Notes: generated by a model not told the origin, from the letters alone. Shown: positions 1 through 8,071, counted from the first letter of the stretch. The stretch is DNA of 64,000 bases from Alkalicoccus luteus (GCF_012034335.1 NZ_JAATHJ010000007.1:62001-126000); one strand, 5' to 3'. Made by a program: numbers and translations.

Positions 1-1336
1 GCAGAACCTTCCGCCAGCCTTCGTCAGTCACAGATTCAAAACTTGAAGCGTAAACAGCTTCATCCGAAACGGTTGTTTCCACTTTTTTCGTATCCGACAC
101 TCTTGGAGGATAATGGGCCGCTAACACACGTTTCACTATCATGTCATACAGCTTTCGCTCGTCTGGAGGAAGCTTATCAAGATTCGGAACTTCTTCCGTT
201 GGAATGATAGCATAATGATCGGTCACTTTTTCTGGTTGAACGCATCGCTTATTCTGGCGCAGGTTTGTTAGCGGGAGCGGGAAATAAGCAGTGTACTGCT
301 GTTTTTTTCCCAGTAAAGCTACCGCCTTCTGCACCGTATCAGCCTCTTCAGCCGGCAGATAAGGGGAATCCGTCCTCGGGTAAGAAATATACCCTTTCGT
401 GTAGAGACGCTGGGCGGTATCCAGTGTCTTTTTCGGCGCGAACTTACTTGCTTTATTCGCCTCTGCCTGAAGGGAAGACAGGGTGTACAGTAAAGGATGC
501 GGAATGCGCTTCTTTTTTTCGTCGAGCTTGGTAACCTTGCCGTCCCTTCCACAGTCAGCTTTCGCTGCAACGTCAGCTTTTTGTTTATCCGAAAAGGCAT
601 AGTTGTTATCTTCGGTTATGAGCCGGCCGCGGTAGGAGCCTCGTTCCGCTTTGAACAAAGCTTCTACTTCCCAGTAAGTCTCCTGCTGAAACGATTCCAT
701 TTCCCGTTCGCGATTATCAATCATGCAGAGGACAGGTGTCTGCACCCGTCCGAGCGAAAAGACGTCAGATGAACCGGATTGCTGAAACAGAAGCGTGTAG
801 AGTCTGGAGGCATTCATGCCGACGAGCCAGTCCGCATACGCACGGCTGACTGCCTCTTCATAAAGCGGGTACGTATCCTCATCCTTTATTAACTGCTGAA
901 ACGCCTGCCTCACTGAAGCTGGAGTAAGGGATTGCACCCAAAGTCGCTTTAACGGCTTTTTCACGTTAATTTGATCGAGGATTAATCGGATGATTGCTTC
1001 TCCTTCCCGCTCCGCATCCCCTGCGTGTATGATGAGCGATACATCCGATCGGACCACGAATCGTTCAATCACCCTGAATTCTTTGAACCGCTTCACTTTA
1101 TATTCAAAACGATCCGGGATTATAGGGAGCGTTTGAAGTGACCAGCGTTTCCAGTCGCTTCGATACCCATCGGGCGGAATCGGTTCCACGAGGTGCCCGA
1201 TGGCCCATACGACAGCTGCCCCCTCCGGAAAATCCGAAGAGGGAGGCAGCAGCAGATGGTCTTTTTGTCGTACTGGATGAAACGGTGCAGCAAGCTTGGA
1301 AGCCTGATCCGGCTTCTCTGCAATAATGAGATACAT
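1..1336 (-). CDS. topB: DNA topoisomerase III (5' part, runs off the window)
   Basis: Type IA topoisomerase that relaxes and decatenates DNA by passing strands through a transient single-strand break. The first 445 codons are present; the gene continues beyond base 1, so the C-terminus is unseen (family about 700-730 residues). The TOPRIM start IIAEKP is at residues 4-9, the acidic TOPRIM motif GDAEREGE at 106-113, and the catalytic tyrosine is Tyr319 in SYPRTDS. The second acidic position of the TOPRIM motif is Glu109 (GDAE) where E. coli TopB has Asp. The ATG at 1336 is preceded by a GGGAGG ribosome binding site. It lies 60 bases downstream of cvfB on the same strand with no terminator between, so cotranscription is possible. 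It resembles the second (non-YobL/TopB1-like) topB copy of some bacilli; that sub-assignment is from memory. Confidence 0.93.
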   Translation of the reverse strand, partial: MYLIIAEKPDQASKLAAPFHPVRQKDHLLLPPSSDFPEGAAVVWAIGHLVEPIPPDGYRSDWKRWSLQTLPIIPDRFEYKVKRFKEFRVIERFVVRSDVSLIIHAGDAEREGEAIIRLILDQINVKKPLKRLWVQSLTPASVRQAFQQLIKDEDTYPLYEEAVSRAYADWLVGMNASRLYTLLFQQSGSSDVFSLGRVQTPVLCMIDNREREMESFQQETYWEVEALFKAERGSYRGRLITEDNNYAFSDKQKADVAAKADCGRDGKVTKLDEKKKRIPHPLLYTLSSLQAEANKASKFAPKKTLDTAQRLYTKGYISYPRTDSPYLPAEEADTVQKAVALLGKKQQYTAYFPLPLTNLRQNKRCVQPEKVTDHYAIIPTEEVPNLDKLPPDERKLYDMIVKRVLAAHYPPRVSDTKKVETTVSDEAVYASSFESVTDEGWRKVL

Positions 1337-1396
1337 AAGCGCCTCCCGAACGTACGTTTGATATCAGTATACCGGGAAGCGGCAGCTTGCGCAAGA

Positions 1397-2254
1397 TTAT
1401 GAATCTGATCGTTTTTCAGTCACTCCCGGCATTTGTCTGATCCGTTCTTCTTTCATCAGTTTTCCAAGCCCCCGCTTAAAGGCAGCTTTACTCATACCAA
1501 ACGCAGCTTCAATTTCTGCAGGAGTTGACTTATCTGTAAACGGCATTTTCCCGCCGCGCTCCTCCAGAATTTCCATGATTTTTTCGGCATCCTTTGCCTG
1601 GGCAGCCGTCCGCTCATCCCGAAGCGTCACGTTGATCGTTCCGTCTTCCTTTACATCGATGACACGGGCTTCGAGCAGCTGACCGAGCCGCGGGTCAAAA
1701 ACAAGCTGGCTGTCGTGTATGAACGCACGTACGCCTTCTTCAGTAACCATGGCACAGCCTGCTTCCTTAATAGAATAGACGTGTCCCTTAACGGTTGTAC
1801 CGTACCACTTGCGGTCGGCTTTATCTCGCTCTGCGTCAATAACAGCTTCATAGACAGGCAGTGCTTTTAAGCGCCCCATGCGATCGTGTCCAAGGCAGAC
1901 AAACAGCTTATCTCCCTTAGCGGGCCAGCGGGTTTTATCCTCTGGCAAGTCGTCTTTGGAAACGAGAATATCTTTTTCCAGTCCAATGTGTACGAACACG
2001 CCTGCATCAATTGAGGACACGACGTATGCCCAGTCGTAGGCTTCTGTCGTAATCGATGGAATATTCATCGTAGCCTGAAGTTTACCTGCTTTTGTTTCAT
2101 AAACAAAAATGCGCACGTCTTTTCCGACCGGACCGGTAATCTCTGCTTCCGGAAGCAGAAACTCCTGATCTGCAGCAGAGACGAAAACCCCTTGTTTTGT
2201 ATGTCGCACAAACACCGCATCATAAATGGATCCGGATATAGGCTGCTGATTCAT
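1397..2254 (-). CDS. cvfB: CvfB/YitL family S1-like RNA-binding regulator
   Basis: 285-residue protein of the CvfB (conserved virulence factor B, B. subtilis YitL) family. Members carry three S1-like OB folds followed by a winged helix and bind RNA; in Staphylococcus CvfB influences virulence gene expression. Here the S1-like segments occupy roughly residues 5-215 (for example VFVHIGLEKDILVSKDDLP and the segment ending RDERTAAQ), and the final ~60 residues (IMEILEERGG through FKRGLGKLMKE) fit the winged helix. An in-frame extension to 2326 exists, but the ATG at 2254 has an ACAGGAGG site 6-8 bases upstream and gives the family length, so it is the start. It is followed by topB and preceded by the ilvA terminator. 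Confidence 0.9.
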   Translation of the reverse strand: MNQQPISGSIYDAVFVRHTKQGVFVSAADQEFLLPEAEITGPVGKDVRIFVYETKAGKLQATMNIPSITTEAYDWAYVVSSIDAGVFVHIGLEKDILVSKDDLPEDKTRWPAKGDKLFVCLGHDRMGRLKALPVYEAVIDAERDKADRKWYGTTVKGHVYSIKEAGCAMVTEEGVRAFIHDSQLVFDPRLGQLLEARVIDVKEDGTINVTLRDERTAAQAKDAEKIMEILEERGGKMPFTDKSTPAEIEAAFGMSKAAFKRGLGKLMKEERIRQMPGVTEKRSDS

Positions 2255-2289
2255 GATTGACCTCCTGTAATGTCTGAGTACTGCCTGAA

Positions 2290-2346
2290 CGCAAAAAGAA
2301 AAGAGCCTTTTTTCGCGACCTACCATCGCGGAAGTACCGGCTCTTT
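2290..2346 (-). terminator. Rho-independent terminator of ilvA
   Basis: On the minus strand an AAAGAGCC/GGCTCTTT stem (2300-2307 with 2339-2346), with a second inner GCG-rich pairing, is followed by a T-rich run (TTCTTTTT). It sits 14 bases past the ilvA stop and ahead of the cvfB ribosome binding site. Confidence 0.75.
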
Positions 2347-2359
2347 CCTGACGCTCCAG

Positions 2360-3619
2360 TTAAATAAGCAGATTAAACAGATCTTCATCTTTATTGATTT
2401 CTATATAAGCAAACCCTTTTTTGTCCATTCTGTCAATAAGCGAGCTGTAATCTTCCCGGAATTTTAACTCGATGCCGCACAGCACCGGTCCTTTATCGCG
2501 ATTATTTTTCTTCGTGTACTCAAAACGGGTAATATCATCCGTCGGTCCTAACACATCGATCAAAAATTCACGCAGTGCTCCGGCACGCTGAGGAAAGTTA
2601 ACAATAAAATAATGCTTCAGACCTTGATGAATCATCGAGCGCTCTTTCACTTCCTGCATGCGGTCAATATCGTTGTTTCCGCCACTTACGACGCACACGA
2701 CCGTTTTACCACGAATTTCATCGCGGTACTCATCCAATGCCGCGATCGAAAGTGCACCCGCAGGCTCTGCCACAATCGCATTTTCATTATACAAATTAAG
2801 CATCGTCGAGCAGACATGCCCTTCTTCAACTAGCGTGATGCCATCCAGAATGCGCTTTGAAATTTCGTACGTGACTGATCCGACAGTCTTTACAGCTGCG
2901 CCGTCTACAAACTTATTGATTTTCGCAAGCGACGTCACCGCTCCGCGTTCTAACGACGTCTTCATGCCAGGGGCTCCGGCGGGCTCCACACCGATAATTT
3001 TAGTTCCAGGTGAAATTTCCTTGAAGTAAGTTCCCACACCAGAAACGAGTCCGCCTCCACCGATCCCCATGAAGACGTGAGAAACCGGAACATCGATATC
3101 CTCTAAAATTTCCATGCCTACCGTGCCTTGACCGGCAATCGTCCGTGCATCATCGAACGGATGAATGAACGTCATGTCTTCTTCTGCTCTAAGCTTATCC
3201 GCAGCTTCATAGGCATCGTCAAACGTGTCTCCTGTAAGCACGACTTCCACAAACGGTTCACCGAAAAATTCCACTCTCGAAACCTTCTGGCGCGGGGTAG
3301 TTGAAGGCATAAAGATTTTACCGCGGACACCTAATGCTTTACAGGAATAAGCCACCCCCTGAGCATGATTGCCTGCACTTGCACAAACAACGCCACGCTG
3401 CAGCTCCTGCTCAGAAAGTCCCTGCATCAAATTATATGCTCCACGCAGTTTGAACGACCGGACGACTTGAAGATCCTCCCGCTTCAAATAAACATCGGCT
3501 TCATATTTATCCGAGAGGATAGCATCCCGCTGAAGAGGCGTTTTCACGACTACATCTTTCAGCGCTTGATGCGCAACCAGAATATCTCTCACCTGTACGC
3601 TCTGTTCGGTCTTTTCCAT
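2360..3619 (-). CDS. ilvA: Threonine dehydratase (biosynthetic)
   Basis: PLP enzyme converting threonine to 2-oxobutanoate, the committed step of isoleucine synthesis. At 419 residues it matches the B. subtilis IlvA length. The PLP lysine is Lys57 in RSFKLRGAYN, the phosphate-binding glycine loop is GGGGLVSG at 187-194, and a single ACT-like regulatory domain fills about 331-419, as expected for the allosterically controlled biosynthetic form rather than the catabolic one. AGGAG lies 8 bases before the ATG. It is a single-gene unit here, separate from the branched-chain aminotransferase at 22.9-24 kb. A CcpA-type cre match lies about 100 bases upstream. Confidence 0.96.
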   Translation of the reverse strand: MEKTEQSVQVRDILVAHQALKDVVVKTPLQRDAILSDKYEADVYLKREDLQVVRSFKLRGAYNLMQGLSEQELQRGVVCASAGNHAQGVAYSCKALGVRGKIFMPSTTPRQKVSRVEFFGEPFVEVVLTGDTFDDAYEAADKLRAEEDMTFIHPFDDARTIAGQGTVGMEILEDIDVPVSHVFMGIGGGGLVSGVGTYFKEISPGTKIIGVEPAGAPGMKTSLERGAVTSLAKINKFVDGAAVKTVGSVTYEISKRILDGITLVEEGHVCSTMLNLYNENAIVAEPAGALSIAALDEYRDEIRGKTVVCVVSGGNNDIDRMQEVKERSMIHQGLKHYFIVNFPQRAGALREFLIDVLGPTDDITRFEYTKKNNRDKGPVLCGIELKFREDYSSLIDRMDKKGFAYIEINKDEDLFNLLI

Positions 3620-3717
3620 GGCAGAAACTCCTCTTCGTTCAAAATATTATGACTAATCTTATCACAGGTAGAGGCTGGAGAAAACAGCGTCGTTACAACA
3701 ATTTAAAACAATTCGAA

Positions 3718-3732
3718 ATGTAAGCGCTGTCT
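3718..3732. promoter_or_regulatory. Candidate CcpA cre site upstream of ilvA
   Basis: ATGTAAGCGCTGTCT fits the cre consensus WTGNAANCGNWNNCW at every defined position. It lies 99 bases upstream of the ilvA start in the gap before the exonuclease gene, suggesting that carbon status acts on isoleucine synthesis. Binding is inferred from the motif only. Confidence 0.5.
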
Positions 3733-3839
3733 GCCGTTTTAATCTCCTTGTATTTTGAAAATCATGTAAGATTCACTAGTATCGTTCCGGTTCATGAAAG
3801 CGAACATGCCTCCGTTTGTGTTGCTGCACTATTATAGTA

Positions 3840-3884
3840 ATAAAACAAACAGCCGGTCCTCCGAATTAAACGGATTACCGGCTG
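3840..3884 (-). terminator. Terminator of the amtB operon
   Basis: CAGCCGGT/ACCGGCTG stem (3850-3857 with 3877-3884), extended by TCCG/CGGA, followed on the minus strand by a TTTGTTTTA tract. It is 45 bases past the exonuclease stop. Confidence 0.75.
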
Positions 3885-3928
3885 CTGTCAGCACTCGTTT
3901 TCATTGCTTTGTAAGCTCTCCATACTCC

Positions 3929-4642
3929 TTATGCTTTTTCGGCCGCTTGCTTATACATGTCGGCCAGTGTGTAAATACCGTTGCGCGCACAGGAGTTACA
4001 TGCCGATGTCCAGATATCAGCTGTCGATTTTGCATCATGCAAAGCATGGTGACGCCCCTCAGGCTCAATCTGAAAATAACGGCAGAATTCCTCCAGGGAC
4101 GCAGCCTTTTCAAGCTCCGTTATATGCATGACGGCAAACTTCGTATCCACTACTCTTCGTGAAAGCTTCATTCGGTAAAGTTTCCAGAGCGTAGCGTTTA
4201 AAAATGCCTTCTCATGAGCAGAGTGATGTGCTACCAGCGTGCTGTTGGATGAGAAGGCCAGAAAGTCCTTGACGACCTCGGAAGCAGGTTCTGCATCCAG
4301 CAGTTCCTGCTTTGTCAGACCCGTCAGTTCCAGCACCGCTTCAGGCGGCTGCTCGGTAAAGATCGGGGAATAGAACATTTCTCTTTTCCCGTTTTCTATT
4401 CTGACCGCTCCGATGGAAAGTATTTTATCGCCTTTGGCCGGTGAGAAGCCCGTCGTCTCAAAATCAATTACGGTCACCGGAAGGTCCTGCAGCGGAATCG
4501 TCAATTCCTTTTGATCACGCCGGTCCCGTTCAAGCTGTCGTGCATATGCAGCAGCTCCTGCGCTGCTCCCCCCTTTATGATCGTAAACAGCCCCGCCCGC
4601 GAATGCACCGAGCGACCGCTTCCATCTGTCCAACATGTTCAT
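3929..4642 (-). CDS. DnaQ-type 3'-5' exonuclease (DEDDh)
   Basis: 237-residue exonuclease of the DNA polymerase III epsilon/PolC-exo family. ExoI is VIDFETTGF with Asp60 and Glu62, ExoII is AHHSAHEKAFLN near 139-149, and ExoIII is the HHALHD stretch with His198 and Asp203, so the full DEDDh set is present. A ~50-residue positively charged N-terminal extension precedes the domain. It is not a polymerase fusion, so its substrate (DNA or RNA) is open. Its ATG overlaps the DUF294 gene stop by four bases (ATGA), and that gene is coupled the same way to amtB. This DUF294-exonuclease pairing recurs next to transporter genes in other bacteria as I recall, which points to a signalling or nucleotide-turnover role rather than replication proofreading. 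That role is inference. Confidence 0.85.
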   Translation of the reverse strand: MNMLDRWKRSLGAFAGGAVYDHKGGSSAGAAAYARQLERDRRDQKELTIPLQDLPVTVIDFETTGFSPAKGDKILSIGAVRIENGKREMFYSPIFTEQPPEAVLELTGLTKQELLDAEPASEVVKDFLAFSSNSTLVAHHSAHEKAFLNATLWKLYRMKLSRRVVDTKFAVMHITELEKAASLEEFCRYFQIEPEGRHHALHDAKSTADIWTSACNSCARNGIYTLADMYKQAAEKA

Positions 4643-5592
4643 GTGCGATCACGCTTCCTGTAGTATGTGGTTATCTCCTTATAGATTCGTTTTCCTTCTT
4701 TCATAAAATGCTTTACATGATCGGTCTCATCCCTGCTCAATTCGTTGACTTTGAGCAAATGAATCGTATCGTAGGAATCTTTTTTTGACACGTGCTGCTG
4801 ACGAAACGTAAGTGCCTCTTCAAATACGCCGGCAGCCCGTTCTCCGCCAGCGTCCTTCGGCAATGCGCGAAGCCTGTCAGGCGTATGCTGGTGCTTGACG
4901 TTTTCCATCACGGCGCCAATACGAGCTGCATGGACGAACGGAAACAGAATAGATTCCTTGTAATTCATCTTACCTTTGGAATCAGTCAAAATCTGACCGA
5001 AAACGTTTCGACGCTTTCGTCGGAAACTCGTATTGTCGATGAGGCGCTGCTGCAGCTCCGGTCTGAAGCGAACGGAATCGGTGATAATCTGCTTCAGCTT
5101 TTCTGCGTGACCGAATCCGCTGAGCGTTCTTGCATCCATAAAAATCATTAAATAACGCACAGCTTCCCAGTCAGGGTTCTGGAGCCAGTCAGACAGCTGT
5201 TCCTCCATTGATGCCGTACTCCTGCACCAGAGCGGATTGCTGCTCATAACATTTCCTTCACAGTAAGGATATCCGGCTTTATTTAGTGCTTCTGAAATGT
5301 TTTCACCAAGCCTCAGATAAGCATCGCTTTCCGTACTTCCGTCATACAAAAGACCGTGATCCTGATCGCTAAATGCAGCTTGTTCACTTCTCCCGGCACT
5401 TCCCATGACGTAAAAAGAGCACGGGGACGGGAGCGGACCATTCTCTTCTTCAAATTGTATCAGCTGCTCTTTATACAGCTTTTCTACTTTCCAATCGTGC
5501 AACTCATTCACTTTTTCCCAGGAAACGGAAGGATCCTGCAGGGATAATCCCTGCAGGAACTGGTCGTCTGAAGCAGTTATCTGCTGCATCAT
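4639..5592 (-). CDS. DUF294 nucleotidyltransferase-like protein (GlnD-related fold)
   Basis: 317-residue protein with a DUF294 nucleotidyltransferase domain and its C-terminal helical domain. The nucleotidyltransferase signature is GSAGRSE at 64-70 followed by SDQDHG with Asp76 and Asp78. The downstream GYPYCEGNVMSSNP and YLMIFMDAR motifs are typical of DUF294/DUF294_C. The family is related to GlnD-type uridylyltransferases, but most relatives also carry cyclic-nucleotide-binding or CBS domains, which are missing here. It sits directly behind amtB (ATGA overlap), in the position where B. subtilis has the PII gene glnK, and before a DnaQ exonuclease. A role in nitrogen signalling, perhaps by nucleotidylating a partner protein, is an inference from family and context; no target is known. 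Confidence 0.85.
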   Translation of the reverse strand: MMQQITASDDQFLQGLSLQDPSVSWEKVNELHDWKVEKLYKEQLIQFEEENGPLPSPCSFYVMGSAGRSEQAAFSDQDHGLLYDGSTESDAYLRLGENISEALNKAGYPYCEGNVMSSNPLWCRSTASMEEQLSDWLQNPDWEAVRYLMIFMDARTLSGFGHAEKLKQIITDSVRFRPELQQRLIDNTSFRRKRRNVFGQILTDSKGKMNYKESILFPFVHAARIGAVMENVKHQHTPDRLRALPKDAGGERAAGVFEEALTFRQQHVSKKDSYDTIHLLKVNELSRDETDHVKHFMKEGKRIYKEITTYYRKRDRT

Positions 5593-6866
5593 GCACCGTG
5601 CTTCTTCACACTGTCTGCTGCTTTTTCCATGTTTTCAGGATAGCCGTAGCTGCCGTGCTCACTCATATCGAGACCGACAAGCTCTTCTTCCTCAGATACT
5701 CGCAGACCGCCCAGTACTTTGTCGAGTACCTTCAGAATAATGAAGGCGACTGCAAATGCGTACAACCCTGATACAGCAACACCTGTGAACTGAACGCCCA
5801 GCTGCGTTAATCCGCCGCCGTAGAATAGACCTGGAAGGCCGCCGTTCATCGCCGCAAGGTCCGGAGTAGCAAAAAATCCGGTGGATAAAGTGCCCCAGAT
5901 TCCGGCAACACCGTGAACGGAAAGGGCGAAGATAGGGTCATCAATTTTCGCTTTATCGAAGAACACCATGCTGAAATGTACGATCAGGCCGGCAATAACA
6001 CCAATGATAACTGCGGCCCAGGGTGCGACAAAAGCTGTCGAAGCTGTAATCGCTACGAGGCCTGCCAGCGCACCGTTCAGCATAGTCGGAATATCGTTTC
6101 TTCCTGTCATAGCGGAGACGATAAACATTGCTGCAATCGCACCAGCTGCTGCTGCAAGCTGAGTAGTCAGCGCAACGTAACCGAAGAATGCACCGTCGAC
6201 GCCGAGCGTGGATCCGCCGTTAAAGCCAAACCAGCCTACCCAGAGAATTAACACACCGAGAGCTGTATATACCTGGTTATGCCCAGCCAGATTATTTGAA
6301 GTGCCGTCGCTGTTAAATTTACCGATACGAGGCTTTAAAATAATCGTTGCAGCCAGTGCTGCCATTGCACCAGTTAAGTGCACAACGGTGGATCCTGCGA
6401 AGTCCTGTTTACCTAAACCTGCGAGCCATCCATCGCCCCAGATCCAGTGTGCAACGACCGGGTAAATAAATGCGGAAAATGCGATGGCAAATAAGATATA
6501 AACAGATAATTTCGCACGTTCTGCAAATCCGCCAAATGCGATCGTCAGCGCGATGGCAGCGAATGCCAGCTGAAAGATAAAGTCAACAGATCCGGCAAGA
6601 CCATCTACGGTAGATTCAAAATCACCATAGAAGAAATCGGACATTCCGATAAACAGGTTGCCTTCCCCGTAAATAAAACCGTACCCGACTGCCCAGAAAA
6701 CAAGTGATGCAATCCCTACTGTAAAAATCGTTTTACCGGCAATATGCCCTGCGTTTTTCATTCTCGTTGATCCGGCCTCGAGGAGTATGAATCCCCCCTG
6801 CATCAGCAGGACTAGAGCAAAGCATACGATAATCCATACATTATTCATGAGAAACATTTCGTCCAT
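5589..6866 (-). CDS. amtB: Ammonium transporter
   Basis: 425-residue Amt/MEP/Rh channel with about 11 membrane segments that takes up ammonium. The pore histidines are in VVHLTGAM (about His163) and SVHGVAGIWG (about His318), and the family motif LEAGSTRMKN is present. A GTG at 6875 gives a three-residue longer protein, but its spacing to GGGAG is only one base, so the ATG at 6866 is preferred. The gene is first in an operon with DUF294 and exonuclease genes; no glnK (PII) gene is present in the window. A perfect TnrA/GlnR-type box 94-110 bases upstream, placed at -49 to a predicted promoter, indicates activation under nitrogen limitation. Confidence 0.96.
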   Translation of the reverse strand: MDEMFLMNNVWIIVCFALVLLMQGGFILLEAGSTRMKNAGHIAGKTIFTVGIASLVFWAVGYGFIYGEGNLFIGMSDFFYGDFESTVDGLAGSVDFIFQLAFAAIALTIAFGGFAERAKLSVYILFAIAFSAFIYPVVAHWIWGDGWLAGLGKQDFAGSTVVHLTGAMAALAATIILKPRIGKFNSDGTSNNLAGHNQVYTALGVLILWVGWFGFNGGSTLGVDGAFFGYVALTTQLAAAAGAIAAMFIVSAMTGRNDIPTMLNGALAGLVAITASTAFVAPWAAVIIGVIAGLIVHFSMVFFDKAKIDDPIFALSVHGVAGIWGTLSTGFFATPDLAAMNGGLPGLFYGGGLTQLGVQFTGVAVSGLYAFAVAFIILKVLDKVLGGLRVSEEEELVGLDMSEHGSYGYPENMEKAADSVKKHGA

Positions 6867-6925
6867 CCCATTCACACTCCCTGAGTTTATTTCTGTCAGC
6901 TAATGTGCCAACAGCTATGTACCTC

Positions 6926-6953
6926 AGTATAGCGCCGGAATTATCTGACACAA
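6926..6953 (-). promoter_or_regulatory. Predicted amtB promoter
   Basis: On the minus strand a -10 hexamer TATACT (6926-6931) is separated by 16 bases from a poor -35 hexamer TTGTGT (6948-6953). A weak -35 is expected for a promoter needing an activator. The predicted start near 6919 places the TnrA box centre at -49. Confidence 0.6.
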
Positions 6954-6970
6954 CGAAATTGTCAGATAAT
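6940..6970. repeat. Perfect 11-bp inverted repeat in the amtB promoter
   Basis: ATTATCTGACA (6940-6950) and TGTCAGATAAT (6960-6970) are perfect inverted copies around a 9-base spacer. The dyad covers the -35 region and its right arm overlaps the TnrA box. It could be a second regulator site or a half-degenerate second TnrA/GlnR box. Confidence 0.7.
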
Positions 6971-6976
6971 ATAACA
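6960..6976. promoter_or_regulatory. TnrA/GlnR box controlling amtB
   Basis: TGTCAGATAATATAACA matches the palindromic TnrA/GlnR consensus TGTNAN7TNACA at all ten defined positions. Its centre (6968) is 49 bases upstream of the predicted amtB transcription start, the position reported for TnrA-activated promoters in B. subtilis such as nrgAB. Confidence 0.75.
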
Positions 6977-6986
6977 TGGTATTTCA

Positions 6987-7021
6987 CGTACGTTTATCCG
7001 CGATTAAGCCGTAAACGTACG
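6987..7021. repeat. Perfect 10-bp inverted repeat between eamA and amtB
   Basis: CGTACGTTTA (6987-6996) and TAAACGTACG (7012-7021) flank a 15-base spacer. No T-tract follows on either strand, so it does not look like a normal terminator; an operator or RNA hairpin is possible. It lies 39 bases past the eamA stop and upstream of the amtB TnrA box. Confidence 0.6.
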
Positions 7022-7031
7022 CCCTGTGTTC

Positions 7032-7046
7032 ATGTAAGCGTTCTCT
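7032..7046. promoter_or_regulatory. Candidate cre site between eamA and amtB
   Basis: ATGTAAGCGTTCTCT fits WTGNAANCGNWNNCW. It is only 14 bases from the eamA stop and about 115 bases upstream of the predicted amtB start, so it is an unusual position and may be coincidental. Confidence 0.3.
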
Positions 7047-7059
7047 GTTCAACATCCGG

Positions 7060-7968
7060 TTAATTCGCATATTTATACTTTTTATACTGGTATTCTGCAT
7101 AGCCTGTTCCAAGCAGAACGCCGATTACGATTAACATAAAACTTGCAGCCTGATAAACAGTTATCGTTTCTCCTAAAAACAGCCACGAACCTCCAAGAGC
7201 AAAAAACGGGACAAAATTGTTAAACACTGCAGTCTGGGAAGGTCCGATTTTCTGAATGGCACTATTGAACAGGATGTGACCGGCTCCGGTAGCAAGCAGA
7301 GCTGAACTGAAGAACACAGCCCAGACTGTGGACGTATGCCCTTGAAAGACGGTTTCTCCCCCGCCGGTTACAAAGCTGAGGCCAATCAGGACAATGGAGC
7401 CTGCGAGCAGCATATACGCCGTCATGGCTCCTGCCGGAAGTGACGTCGATGCTTTACGGATCAGAATAAACGAAAACGCCTGTGAAATCATGGATAAAAA
7501 GATAAGCAGATCGCCGCCTGCCGCAGCACTTAACGCCTCATTTGACGGGATGATGATCAGCATGACCCCGGAGAAGCCAATTAAGATACCGAACACACGC
7601 AGTAGGTTCAGGCGCTCCCTCAGCAAAACAGCTGCAAAAACCGCCGTCGTAACCGGAATCAGTCCTAAAATCAGTGAAGCGTTACCAGCTGTCGTGTTTA
7701 ACAGCCCCCAAGCCAGCAAAGAATGATGCAGGACTTGACCAAACAAAGCTGCAGCGCCGATGAGAACCACTTCGTTTCGATTTGGTCTTTTCAGTTCTTT
7801 CAGCACGTATAAAATAGCGAGAGCGGCAATTCCGGCCGCCCCGATACGGACCCCCTGCATCTGCACAGGATGCATCGCTTCTACCAGGTATTTTACAGCC
7901 ACAACATTAAGGCCCCATACGACCATCACAAACATTAACGTTCCGTAGACAGAATAATTTTTCTTCAT
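7060..7968 (-). CDS. EamA/DMT-family permease
   Basis: 302-residue drug/metabolite transporter superfamily protein with ten predicted membrane segments arranged as two five-helix EamA repeats (about residues 6-135 and 147-290); the internal repeat is visible as PVTTAVFAAVLLRERL and VPFFALGGSWLFLGE. Substrate cannot be read from sequence; relatives export amino acids or metabolites. A TTG at 7980 is in frame, but the GGAGG at the 5' edge fits the ATG at 7968 (MKKNYS). It is a single gene on the minus strand, with its 3' end 93 bases from the amtB promoter dyads. Confidence 0.85.
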   Translation of the reverse strand: MKKNYSVYGTLMFVMVVWGLNVVAVKYLVEAMHPVQMQGVRIGAAGIAALAILYVLKELKRPNRNEVVLIGAAALFGQVLHHSLLAWGLLNTTAGNASLILGLIPVTTAVFAAVLLRERLNLLRVFGILIGFSGVMLIIIPSNEALSAAAGGDLLIFLSMISQAFSFILIRKASTSLPAGAMTAYMLLAGSIVLIGLSFVTGGGETVFQGHTSTVWAVFFSSALLATGAGHILFNSAIQKIGPSQTAVFNNFVPFFALGGSWLFLGETITVYQAASFMLIVIGVLLGTGYAEYQYKKYKYAN

Positions 7969-8071
7969 CAGTACCTCCAACTTTCAGCCGGCAGAGCGGA
8001 TGACGCTGCCGGAATAAATATGATATGTTATAAGCTGATATATGACGTTCGCAGGAAAGGGGCCCGCAGAC

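Noticed and set aside
265-772. Open frames on the plus strand near the start of the window
   Set aside because: They lie antisense to topB, whose frame continues through the window edge with all its motifs intact.
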